64,000 nt of DNA from the NCBI GenBank assembly GCA_028386065.3, contig JAKUCV010004201.1:338124-402123 (forward strand). Direction: 5' to 3'. Position numbers and translations under genes: made by a program. The notes under the pieces were generated by a model. That model was not told where the DNA came from. It saw nothing but the letters and a program-made list of their open reading frames with translations, and ran no database searches. This document shows, one piece after another, positions 35,973 to 47,067 of this stretch. The number at the start of each line of letters is the position of its first letter. Position 1 is the stretch's first letter. This stretch comes from Turnera subulata (lineage: Eukaryota; Streptophyta; Magnoliopsida; Malpighiales; Passifloraceae).

Positions 35973-36470
35973 ACCTTCTATTATTTTTAATATTAAATCA
36001 AACAACGTTGTTGTTGTCGTTTCATTTTATTTTGGAATGTTGTTTATATCTTGGACCACTTATATGTGGCAGTTTGTAAGGGACTCACAGGTGTAGTCAC
36101 CTAGAAACCCGAAAAATTTGCTAAGATTGTTATTATTAGTACCCATAGTTAGTGAGGACTTTTTTCGAGAACCAAAGCATTCAGCTTCATGCATTCATAG
36201 GTTAATTGTCAGATACAAGCAGCTGTTAGATACGGTCTGGTATGTCAGTATCCCAAATACATTATCCATAATTCAAGCCCAATTGCGTTAGCTCATGAGC
36301 CACACAGTTACATTGTCGTCGTAATTGGATTATCTGATAATGGTTGTCTGTGTATGAGAAAGTTGGGTTGGATAGTAGAATAGACTCTCCTCTCTCGGTT
36401 GCAAATAACTTCTATATTCTTCTTTCTTGTTCTTAATATCAATTTTCCTCTTTCATGTGGTAATAACCGA
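35973..36470 (+). repeat. 3' LTR of the Ty3/gypsy element with ~180-bp extra segment
   Basis: It aligns with the 5' LTR from ACCTTCTATTATTTTTA to TGTGGTAATAACC. A segment of about 180 bp (roughly 36165-36345) is absent from the 5' LTR at the matching point near 28470. Confidence 0.7.
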
Positions 36471-39400
36471 TTACGTGGATGTACAAATAAAAGTAACAGC
36501 ATTTCTTTGAATTAATGTTTTTTTTTAAGAAAAAAGAAAAAAAAATTATTCCCCCCAGCACTACCGTGTAGTAAAATTATTTTCTTCTGGACTGATTGAA
36601 TTCAGACTAGGGTATGATGTTTGAAAGCTGGTTCCTTCTAGTCCTTATCCAAATCCAGTTCCAAGAAGCGTGAACAATGGTGCTTGGCATGGGGGTGTCT
36701 ATACACTATACCTGCTCTAAGAAGGTTTTTCTTTTACTGGTGTGGTGTGGTCCCATAAAAAGGGCCACTCAAAACTCGACCCTAAGCTCACGTGTAAGGG
36801 TTACAAACAACGCACTTGCTAAACTACAATAATGTGATTTCTCCCATCGTTAGACATGCAGGAGGATTGGTATTATGTGACATGATTAAATATGACCTCA
36901 GAATGTAAGAGATCTTAAAGGGTAGTACCTGTAGTAAGTTGCAATGTTGATGAGATCATGCCCCGTAGGCTGGTTAAAAACAGAGCACAAATATTATGGT
37001 GTGGGTCATCTAACCATAATCTCACCCAATCAGATCAAAAAAAATCCACCCATGATGTAAATCATAGAACTGGTGTGGAATCGAAATTTCCAACCCCTTT
37101 CACGTGTATAGCATCATGCTGTCCAATCATAAATATCCATGGGTCAACTTGTTCTCCATTCCCCCCCTCTCTCTTTCTATTCTTTTTTGTGTGTATGCTG
37201 GGGTAAAAAAAAAATTAACCCACTTGAGAAATGGCCTATATTTATATTTACCCGGCTGTGGCTCTCCCTCTCTACCCTCCCTGCATAAGCATAATTTGTA
37301 TTTATATATAGGCAATGTAGAGGATGATGATGGTGGCGGGTACTAATGAATGCCTGCTATCAGCAGTGGCCATGCAAAATCTCTTGAGCACTGCCATACA
37401 CATTTATGAAAACAGCCTAACCCCCCCTCCCCTCCCTTAAATCATGAACCCAAATTCCCTTTTCATTAAGGGTGATTCAAGATTGCTGCAAAAAAAGAAA
37501 ATCTTATTTATTAGGGCTTGTAAGGATTACTATGGGGAAGAGACCATTATTATTTGGGTTTGCCATCATTGTCTGCCTCTGAAACAGACTTAAAATCCTT
37601 GGCTCCATTCACACTTCTCGCCCAATTTACTCCTTCCACTTTTTGGACAGACCCCTTTTGCCCCCACTAATCACCCCCCACCCCTACATATGCAGCTCGT
37701 TGACCGTATAGGCCTGTTTGGTTGACCAGTGCCACATGTGTTAATCACAACAGATGTAATTCTTCCTAATTTAATTTGGATCCTCTCCGCTATCCCTTGC
37801 GTACGCAACTGATGCAGCCAAGTAAACCATTTGGTTCCATTTTCAGTTTGAAAAGAGGCATCTCAATGCATGTGTTATCATTGATTGAACTCGTGTAGAG
37901 CACAATAACGTCACCCAGACAGACAGACATCAAGATTCAACTATTGTATTGGTGATTTTGTTCAACTTGATAATCGAAGACGTCCTACATTTTTGACATG
38001 CAATAATGCATTTTAGATTCTTTTAAGATTCTACCGTCCTAATACGGCCATAGGTCTGACATTTCAGATAAGGTCACTCCTTCCAGCTAGCTCAGATAAA
38101 AGAATTACTACCACTCCTTGGATAATAAATATCTGCAAATTAATATGGTATTAACCTAGCTAGGAGATAGCATGGCCATGTAAACATTAGTATCGGTCTG
38201 TAGAATCTTCTTCACTAGTAAGAAATGATATACTATGTCTTAATCAGAGATTCAAAAGATATCCATGCAATTCAATTTAATTAGTTTCTCTGCTTAACCA
38301 AAAGGAGTTTACTCATTCTTTCGCTTTAGACAAAGCCAATAAGCAATATACATGCATGTCTCTCTTCTGTCCCGCTCGTCGCAGACATTATCCACTTTAT
38401 TATAAAGTCAGTCTTCTCTATTACCCAAAATAGTGACAAACAAAGTGTTACTGATTGTAATGAATTAATATATTAATCTCCACACCATTCGAGCAAAGTG
38501 GGCATATATGATATGACCCCCAATTCGCACCAAACTTCTAAAAGTAATGTATAGCTGTCTCGAGTACATGAAAGTAAGAATTAGCGTAAGTTGAGGAAAG
38601 CTCAACCACAATTAATTGGTTGCTCAAGGACACAGGTTCAACTACTATAGCAATTATAACAGTGAGTTGGATAATAATAGTACTACTAATTTTAACAAAG
38701 CTAATTAAGCAAGAAATTTCTCTTAATACTCATGAAGACTTAATGAGAAGAGTTTAAGGGGCCGTGCAGGCATTTCCGTAGCAAACAGTACATTGAATGA
38801 AAGCCAATTATTACATTTGATGTAAGCATCTCCCTAAACCAGGACTACTATGAACGAGGTCCACGAGGGATACTGGATCCAGATGACAATTCTACCCATA
38901 GACCCATCCAAAAACAACCACGCTGTCAACCATGATGTTTCACGTTAAGGCACTCATAACCCATGAGGGCCGAGGCTGGCCCAACTATCATTTAACCCTT
39001 CTTCTCCCATTATTATCTCAATCTCTCTATATGCATACATTACCTATATATATATATATATATGGCACCAATGCTTAACTTATGATATCATGCTTACCAT
39101 TATGATTGTAATAACGTAAAACAAAACATCATCAATTGGTGCAACACAGTGCAAACCCATGAGGGTAGAAACGTCACTTAATTGGCACACAATAGCCCAT
39201 TGGTTATAATTGAAATCTACCAATCAAGTCAGGCAAAATGGAAAAAGGGTCAATTCAGCGTGATAAATATTCATATCCTCGTTGTAGTAGCGCAAATAGA
39301 GGAACAAAAAGGAAAGGAATTTTGAATGTTTTCCACTAACTACGAGTATGAGAAAAACCAACCCTGTGTCGCCATATCACAAAATTTGTCTTAGAATGCA

Positions 39401-40300
39401 TTATTATTAATATAACGTATGTTGTTCGGACAGAAATTCTGGGCAGTTAGGAGGTTAGGGGCAAATATTGTCCAAAATACAGAGGCGAAATTCGCAATCT
39501 AGGCCTGGCTATATTGTAGACATATGATTTGCAATAAGACGCTAGGTGTAGACATGCATAATTGTGGTGATGCTCAAAAAAGATAGTAAATAAGTGTGGC
39601 TAAGAATGACAATTACAAGTGCACCAAGCAAAGCACAAGCAAGTGGCAGCGCCAAAACAGCTAAATGGGCGCAGAACCGCCATTTTGGTGGTGCTATTCA
39701 GGCAGGGGAAGGCAAAGCAAAAGGGGAAAAAAAAAAAATTACGGCAAGACAATGATTATTGCCAACAGTTGCCAAACCAAGAACTAATATTGGGAAAGTG
39801 AAAAACACAAGGGTCTAAAAATGTAGTGCAGGAGTAAAAACAAAAGAGAATTGATGATGGGGGTGGGGGAAGAAGGGAAGGAGGTGTGGGGATGGTGATG
39901 ATGGTTGGAACCAATCCAAACCATCATTGCGAATCTTGGGGACGGCCTAGCTCACCATCATTTTACCAAAGGCCTAGGGTTGAAATCCCACTATTATCCC
40001 CTTAATACCAACCATGTCAATCTTATGACCACAAACAAATACACACACACACAGCCAGCACCATCATCATTCACATGACCTCATTTCCTCCATCATCCTC
40101 ATCATCATCCCTCCTACAAACACCAAAAATACATTAAATTTTTTGCCCTTAACCCGGCCGCCTTCCATGCTTACACATGCATGATTGTTGTGTCAGGAGA
40201 GAGAGGCATGTTCCCTCTCACAACCCATCTGCCTTCCCCTATCTCTCTCTTCAAGTTTCTCGCCCCAGCTTTTGCTCTATATATTATCAGTCTTTTTTGT
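36471..40300. other. Intergenic, upstream of the ZPR gene
   Basis: Long A/T-rich sequence without supported genes. It includes a short TA repeat at 39045-39063. Most of it is unique-looking and is probably regulatory DNA for the downstream ZPR gene. Confidence 0.35.
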
Positions 40301-40498
40301 TCAGTTTGTCCCTCACTTGCATTCACCCCAAGTTCCTTTTACCACTGCATTACCACTACTACTACTGCTGCTACGAAGTTTGTTAAAAAAACCAGAGAGA
40401 TAGACCAGCCTTCTTGGCCAAAGCTCTCTCTCCAACTGTATTGAAAAGGTGATCTTTTTTGAAAAGATAAAGAGAGGGAGAGAGAGGCCCCCACTTTT

Positions 40499-40520
40499 CT
40501 CTCTCTCTCTCTCTCTCTCT
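40499..40520 (+). repeat. CT microsatellite in the presumed ZPR 5' UTR
   Basis: An uninterrupted TC/CT run follows a GA-rich stretch (40468-40487), so the leader could pair GA with CT. Such CT runs are common in plant leaders. Confidence 0.6.
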
Positions 40521-41724
40521 GCGTAGTATCTGCATTTTTTCAGTTTCTTATTCTCCTTCTTTCACCAAGTAAGATAGACATGCGTCAATCTACACTACTT
40601 GTTTTGAGTCTGCTAGCAAAGTCTCTTGTATCAAACCAGAGAGTTCAGGTTTCAGGGATACTCTTCTAGTCGAAACAAATGTTTTAGGAATTCTTGGCTT
40701 CCTCCTGTGCTGAAGTTAGAAGAAGGAATGTCTGTTGTTAAACTTTATTCCTGGACCCAGCTCCCACATTTATCCACCTTTCTAGTCTGAGATTGTTTTC
40801 CAGCTCTTTTGCTATTTCAAAAGAATTTTCTGTTCTAATTAAGAGCACATATATTCATATGTGCCATAGGTGATTAACTATATGTGGAGCTTGTAATATA
40901 GAAACACAAGTTACACTCCGCTGTCAGTGCTGTTAAGACCTTTATCCTTTTCTTTCGTGTTAGGGAAACCGAAAGGGACAAATTTGATGAGTATAGATTT
41001 GGGCAAATGTTATTCCATCTCTGTGTCTCCATTTATCTTAAATGACTCGCACTCACTAGCTCTATATATTTGTCAGGGTGGTCCTAGCACCTTCACAAAA
41101 AAATTTTGCGGCCTGTTGCTCTACTTTGCTGTTTATTTCTTTTTCACCCCTCAAAGGCAAAGCAGGGAAGCAGAGCAATACTTCGGCATATCCTAGCTCT
41201 TTCAAACCTTGAATTGCTGAACCTGCTTGTTCTGTTACTACGTTGTACCGAATTGGTTGGTAATCTTCCTAGCGATTTGGCATACAATTGCTCCCCTGAT
41301 GAGCACATATATGTTACATTACCCTTTCTTGTTTCCTAAGTTGTATACAATTTCGCTCACCGGTCAATAACTACTACTCGTGTTATATGTCTTCGCTGAA
41401 GAGGTTGTCTCCAATCCTGATCTGCATATACTGATGTAGTCATTGGAATTAATATGTTTCATGCAATGGCTGTATTTTCCCTCTTTTAAGTATTCTATAA
41501 TCTATAATTGTGGTGAACCACCTTTTTGTTTTTTGTTCTTTTTTCTCTCAATTAGTTTTCCTAGGTTGTATATTTAAGTACTTTTCTTATAAAAATATAG
41601 TATCACAATTCTGTTTCTTTATGTTGACTGAATAAAGAAAATTATCCACGATATCCTTTTTCCTAATACTATTTGGTTTGAATGCAGAGGCAACAGAGGT
41701 AGTTCAAGAAATTTATTGGAAGCT

Positions 41725-41958
41725 ATGGAAAGAATCAACTCAAAATTATATATTCAAAACTGCTACATAATGAAAGAGAATGAAAGGCTGAGGAAGAAGG
41801 CACAGCTTCTCAATCAGGAGAATCAGGCACTGCTGTGTGAGCTAAAACAGAAGCTTTCCAAGGCTAACTCTAAAGCCGGTGCTCCTAACAACTCTATTCC
41901 TGACCTCAACCTCAGCTCTGGCTCCACCCAAAATCCTGCCAATCCCAGCTCTAACTGA
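41725..41958 (+). CDS. ZPR3: LITTLE ZIPPER protein, ZPR3-like (77 aa)
   Basis: The protein starts MERINSKLYIQNCYIMKENE and continues through a leucine zipper with heptad leucines and LRKKAQLLNQENQALLCELK. That is the hallmark of ZPR3/ZPR4 microproteins. These dimerise with HD-ZIP III transcription factors in non-DNA-binding complexes and modulate meristem and leaf polarity. The ATG at 41725 is chosen because family members begin MERxNSKLY. Codons upstream stay open but lack a conserved ATG. The tail contains SIPDLNLSSGS, an EAR-like DLNL motif. A 5' UTR intron is likely, with donor CCAA/GTAAGA at 40569 and acceptor AATGCAG at 41681-41687. The coding part is one exon. The symbol marks the family, not proven orthology. 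Confidence 0.9.
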   Translation: MERINSKLYIQNCYIMKENERLRKKAQLLNQENQALLCELKQKLSKANSKAGAPNNSIPDLNLSSGSTQNPANPSSN

Positions 41959-43600
41959 TCCTGCTGGATACAAATCATGACCCCGCAAAGATTATCTTGC
42001 CCTTTTTGTGTAATACCGTAATCCCAACAGCAGTAGTTGTTCCAGTTTCAGCTGTATAGGACAGCAGTAGCATTTCTCTATCAGGGTTTTTTAGCATCTC
42101 AGTATTTATCAGATCTCTTTTCTTTTTTTGGGGTTACAATATGGAATTCTGAATTAGAAGCATGTATCAGGCTATGCACTAGGAAGGAATATATGATAAT
42201 ATTATAGTTAAGCTTAGTTCTGAGCCCCCTTCACTCGCATACATTTCACTAAATTGAAAGTAATTGCAGTAACATGCACATCAACTCTGGATTAAACTGA
42301 CGATACTGGAGGTGCAACTCTTATCCCTATCCAACCTATTTCTATGATTTCATCTGTCCATGCTAATAGTTCCACTATGCTTAAAACCTGACAATGACTA
42401 CTTATCATGAAAGTGCAACCGATGACGATTTTTTTTAAAAAAAAAAATCTCTTCCAACGGAGACTATAATGTCCGAAGCCAAGCTGCAATCCTCTCACAA
42501 TATGTGAGGTTCAACATATATGGCTATTAATGAAAAGTCATACAGCAGAGTGCATAACACCATAGAAAAGGAGAAACCACTTCAATTCATTATACTTGTT
42601 TCTTCACCTTTTAAAACGGAAAATTTGATTACATCACTCGATTGATTCTCTCCCAAATGTTACAAATCTTTTTTTGTGTTTCTAAACAAAAAAAAAAAAA
42701 GAATGGGACAACTCTTACCCAGCGGCTAAAAGCATTTTCAGTTTGAAGAGACAAAAAAAAAAAAAACTGGACTTGGGAGCATCAATAAATGTAGGATAGA
42801 AGGCCAGGTTCGAACTTCAGCCGCCTAGAGTGGCAGCAAGTGGGGCACTTTCTTTGCTCTAAACTAAACGAGTGGACTGTGGAGTATATTTTTGTCCTCA
42901 CTATGACGCCACGGACAAGCACTGGATAAGTAGACTGTTTTTTATGCCACAGACAACAAATACAATACATTATAAGAAAAGAAAAGAATAAGAAAAATAA
43001 AAGAAACGACTGATTAAAGGGGGGGGGGGAGGGGTGTGGGGTGCTTTTCGTTTAGATTCTGTCTGATGTGAGGATCCAATCAAAGGTAACGTCATCAAGA
43101 TCCAGAAGAGAAAGTCAATGAAGGTTTATTAAGTTTGAAAAAGTTGTCACAAAATATCAACCCAGGACATGACATAGTAGCCCATAGTGTAGAAGGATAT
43201 GCTGGTTGACCATCACATGAACTGTAACAGATAACATAAAAAAAATGTCTTATCAATCTCAAATGCATCATATCTAGAAGAAAACCCTCGTTTATATGGC
43301 CATGCACTTCGTTTCACCAGCTCAGCTGGTCAATATGGCAGCCGTAAGGAAGTTCAAGAAATGATGAATTAGATCTTCTTCGAAGACCAAGAGCAGGATC
43401 ACCTGACGAGAGCTCTGCTCAAAACAACTGCTAAGCGACAACTAAAATTTTATTAAAAGAAAAGAAAATTAATAGATTAAAACAGATTAGGAAGTGAAAG
43501 CCTTGAAAAAAAAAATTGGAAGAATTTGGCACAACCATTGCTAGATATGTTTTTGTTCTTCTGAACAAAATTTTTTGTTTGGAATCAGAAGAAGATCCTC
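41959..43600. other. ZPR 3' flank and intergenic DNA
   Basis: It holds the presumed 3' UTR to about 42200, then A/T-rich sequence with homopolymer runs. No gene is supported. Confidence 0.35.
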
Positions 43601-45750
43601 TGTAACAGCCCGGGTAAAAATTTGGATTTTTACCGGGACTGTAGAAGTCGTTTTACCGTGATTTACTGTTGAATTAATCTTGGGTAATTAATTCAAGGTA
43701 AATCGGGAGTCGTTTTTCGAAACCGAGAGTTTTCCCGCGCTCGTGATTTTCCCGCGGATTTTTCGAACCTAAGATTGGTATTTTCCGAGTTTCGAAATTT
43801 CTCGGAAAATCACATCGGAAAATAACTACGGGGTATCGATTATTTTCTGGACCGGATCGGACTCGCCCGTAATATGGACGATTTGCATTATTTGGTGCTC
43901 ACATGCTGAATACCCGCAAGCAGAGCCGTCTGACCCGCCACCCTTTTCTGCTTGTCGCCGTCACAAGCCGCCGCAGCCGAGCGCTTCCTGTCGTCCACCT
44001 GCAGCCGTCGCCCTTCATCGCCGCCTGTGCCTCCTTCGCCGCCTCGTTCTGCTCGCGCCGCCGCCGTTGACCCACTCAAGGTGAGCAACCCGTGAGTAGT
44101 GGGTTTGACCCATTTGCTAGGTGGGCAACCCGGATGCCAGCGGGTTGGGCCTCGCGGGTCGGGCTGAGGGCTTGGACAGGGTTGGGCCAGGCTCGATTTG
44201 GGCCAAGGCTTGGACCTGACCTTGTCCCTGGGCTGATCTTTTGGGTATTATTGTTTGGGCTTGGACATGGGCTGTACTATTTGGCCCAGTCCAGATTTAA
44301 TTAAAAATAATAATAATAATAAAATCTGATTTATATATATATATATGAATAATACTTTGGAAATTAAATTGTGGAAGTCTTTCAGAAAATATATATGATT
44401 ATTATGGAATTTTGGAAAAACATAAGATAAGGAAAATAAATAATAATTATGCATACGAGAATAATTTGGAAATATAAATGAGTATTTATAAATTCGTATC
44501 TATTATCAGAAAATAAGTTAATGGTCATAATTTTCTGAAATGGAGTTTTCTAAAGTAATAATACTTGGGAATTATATTTTGGAAAGTATAATAATTTTTA
44601 CGAAAATATTACGGACAATATATATACATATGTTATAATTTTCAGAAAAAAAATAGTAATTATTATTTTGGGAATTATAGTTATTTTATGAAAATATATC
44701 TTGAAAAATGTTTTAATTAAAGTATGGTACCGAAATTATATTCGGAAATACGTACGATTAATCATTTTCCGTAAAGATAATAATAAAAGATACGTAACCG
44801 GGATGGGTATATATCGTAATATTGGCATCATAACATACTGATTATGTGCATCTTATGTGTGCATTTGTTATTTGTTATATAGGAGTCGATATCGAGCAGT
44901 TCCTGTAGAACCGGCTTTGGACCGATTGATGTTTCAGAGTTGGGTAATCGGCTAAGGTGAGGATAGATAAACCTTGATATGTGCCCGTAATACTGTATTT
45001 GCTTTGTTGATTGATTGAACTGCTGAGGTGATTTCTGTTGGTTGTTTGACTGCTATGATGTTGTCGTTGTTGTTGACCTTAGACTGTGATATTGGATTTG
45101 CGATATTGTGTTGAGAATAATGATGAACTGGTCAATGTGGATAATTGTGTGTTTTGTTGTTTGAATGAACTACTGAGAGAGTCATTGTCGGATATTTGAC
45201 TGTTATGGTTATTGATGTTGCTGTTGTTGGACTGTGCTATTAGTCGTGTGGATATTGTGATGAATTGTTGATTGTGAATAATTGGTGCTATATGTACTGT
45301 TGGTGGATATTTGGTAACATGGAATTGTATTGGGTATTTGGCAGCTATGGTTATTGTTGTTGTTGTTACTATGATGTTGATTTGCTTGATTGAACTGTTG
45401 TATGACTGTTGTTGGTTTACTGGATACTGTGTTGTGTTTGATGTTGGACTGTGAGTAATTGATGTTATGAACTGATGAGGAATGGTCTGTTGTGTAACTT
45501 GAGCTAATAGGAAATTGGATAATTGTTTGAATGTTATGGATATTGTGATTGCTGACGGTAGACAGTGTGGTGAATGGAAAATTGGAATAAACCATTGACT
45601 GTGGGTAATTGAGAAATGGAAAGTGGAAATTGGAATTGGAATTGATATGAGATGATGATATATGTGGGAAGTAGTGGTACGACCCGATGGGTTGAAAATT
45701 AATTCTGTGATGCTATGGTCGGTTACTTGGTTTGGATACTTGATTTGATT

Positions 45751-45991
45751 GGCATGTTGATGCCTGTGGTTGGGGTATACCAAATACCCAGTGGCTCGGA
45801 TATGCCAAATATCCGCGGTGGCTCGGATATGCCGAATATCTGGTTGGTATGATGTTGTCTGAGGTTGGGGTATACCGAATACCCAGTGGCTCGGATATGC
45901 CGAATATCCGCAGTGGCTCGGATATGCTGAATATCCGCTGTGGCTCGGATATGCCGAATATCCGCGGTGGCTCGGATATGCCGAATATCCG
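45751..45991 (+). repeat. Short-hairpin array in the element B 5' LTR
   Basis: One GGCAT-GTTG-ATGCC, two GGGTAT/ATACCC and six CGGATAT/ATATCCG-type hairpins, each with a 4-5-nt loop (GTTG or NCCNA). One unit ends ATATCTG and forms a G-U pair. Linkers are CAGTGGCT-like. Confidence 0.72.
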
Positions 45992-46342
45992 GTTGTTCTG
46001 ATATGTGGGTTGGTTCTTGACCTAGCATCCGGAATTAATTGATAACCTGGTACGACCCTAGCTTGTCCAGTGACGAGGCCCGGGAAAGATAAAATTGGCA
46101 ATAAAAAAAAATAATGAGTATTCAGTTGGTCTTGGCTTGATATGATTTAGTAGGTTTCCTCTGTTATGTTGTTCGTGTTGGTTTCCTTTGATGTGTTGTC
46201 TGAGCTGGATTCCTCTGCCGTGAAGAATGTGTTAGTTGTCATGGCCGTATCCTTATGAGGTGTTTGTTTGTGCTTGTTGTTGTGATAGTTGTGTTTGTTT
46301 CGAAAGTGTTATGGTTGAATATATCACTGTTTGTCTTTCGTC

Positions 46343-46391
46343 GGTGAGCGTTTCGGACTCACCCCTCGCCTGCGGGGTTTCATCCCGTAGG
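46343..46391 (+). repeat. Twin-hairpin motif in the element B 5' LTR
   Basis: GGTGAG/CTCACC (loop CGTTTCGGA) followed by CCTGCGGG/CCCGTAGG (loop GTTTCAT). Confidence 0.55.
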
Positions 46392-46764
46392 ATGAGTTGT
46401 TTGTAGTGTAGGAACGTACCGGGCGAGCTGATGCGTACCCTCGGACAGGACTCGGATCCATTAGTCGCATTGGGTTTTGCATATGTTGTCATGTGAGTTA
46501 AGAGTCTTCCGCTATGCATGTCGTTATGTTCTTTGCTGTGTATATGTTGTAATGGCCATTGGGCTAGATAGTTATTGTTGTTGATGTCCCCGAGGTTCGG
46601 GTGACGAGTTTCTTGTTGGGCCGAAGGGCCGGTTTCCAGTTTTGTTATTGGGCCGTTGGCCAATTTATTGATTTATACACTGTTGTTTGGGCTTTATTGG
46701 GTTGGGTTGTCACAGTTCCGGCACGTGTTTACTGTGTACGGTAAATACGGGTCGGGGCGTTTCA

Positions 46765-46781
46765 TTTGGTAGCGGAGCGGG
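46765..46781 (+). other. Primer-binding site of element B
   Basis: TTTGGTAGCGGAGCGGG follows the LTR directly. It matches the initiator tRNA-Met site at about 10 of the first 12 positions (TGGTAxCxGAGC). It fixes the element as plus-strand. Confidence 0.6.
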
Positions 46782-47067
46782 CGTTAGGTCTTGTCGGGCA
46801 GTCTTTGTGTGTTTGTTGTCTTATTTGCATAGTTCACTCCAGTTGTTTAATATTTTACATCATTTAGTTAGTGCATTATGGATCCAGTCGAGGGACGCCA
46901 GCTGTCGCGGAGCATACACACATAAGGTAAATGATGCCATAATATGCGAAAATACGAATATTATTAATACTGATAATATTGGGAATACAAAGGGAAATAT
47001 TACATGATATTTTATAAAAGGGAAATACAACATTGATTTTTAATATTTTATAAAAAGAAAAATACAT

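Larger units (their letters stand above)
28272..36470 (+). mobile_element. Degenerate chromodomain-type Ty3/gypsy retrotransposon
   Basis: The order is 5' LTR (about 28272-28590), primer-binding site TTGGTAAGGGAGCC at 28592-28605, gag, protease, reverse transcriptase, RNase H, integrase, chromodomain, 3' LTR (about 35973-36470). The two LTRs share CTCCTCTCTCGGTTG and other blocks but have diverged clearly, and many stops and frameshifts break the polyprotein. The short LTRs, initiator-Met-like primer site and C-terminal chromodomain suggest a Reina-like chromovirus. Two later insertions split it: a probable solo LTR (about 29889-32367) and a hAT element (34876-35825). Confidence 0.82.
43601..46764 (+). 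repeat. 5' LTR of element B
   Basis: It runs from TGTAACAGCCCGGG to GGGGCGTTTCA, 3164 bp. Compared with the 3' LTR it lacks the homopurine and part of the GC-rich tract (the 376 bp at 49563-49938), with the join at CTGAATA/CCCGCAAG, 43912/43913. The donor-like CTCAAG/GTGAGC lies at 44080/44081. A T/G-rich, apparently non-coding stretch covers 44960-45660. Confidence 0.88.

Noticed and set aside
45751..45991. CRISPR-like array
   Set aside because: Repeat units are short hairpins with repeated linkers in an LTR of a plant nuclear element; there are no unique spacers.
45079..46101. 340-codon minus-strand frame in the 5' LTR of element B
   Set aside because: It reads through the T/G-rich stretch and hairpin array. 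The matching 3' LTR frame is broken into 234 and 92 codons by a change in hairpin number, and composition is low complexity.
46320..46460. Hammerhead-type ribozyme in the LTR (CTGATG near the twin hairpins)
   Set aside because: The GAAA strand and the cleavage-site helix are absent at the required places; the motif is two simple hairpins.
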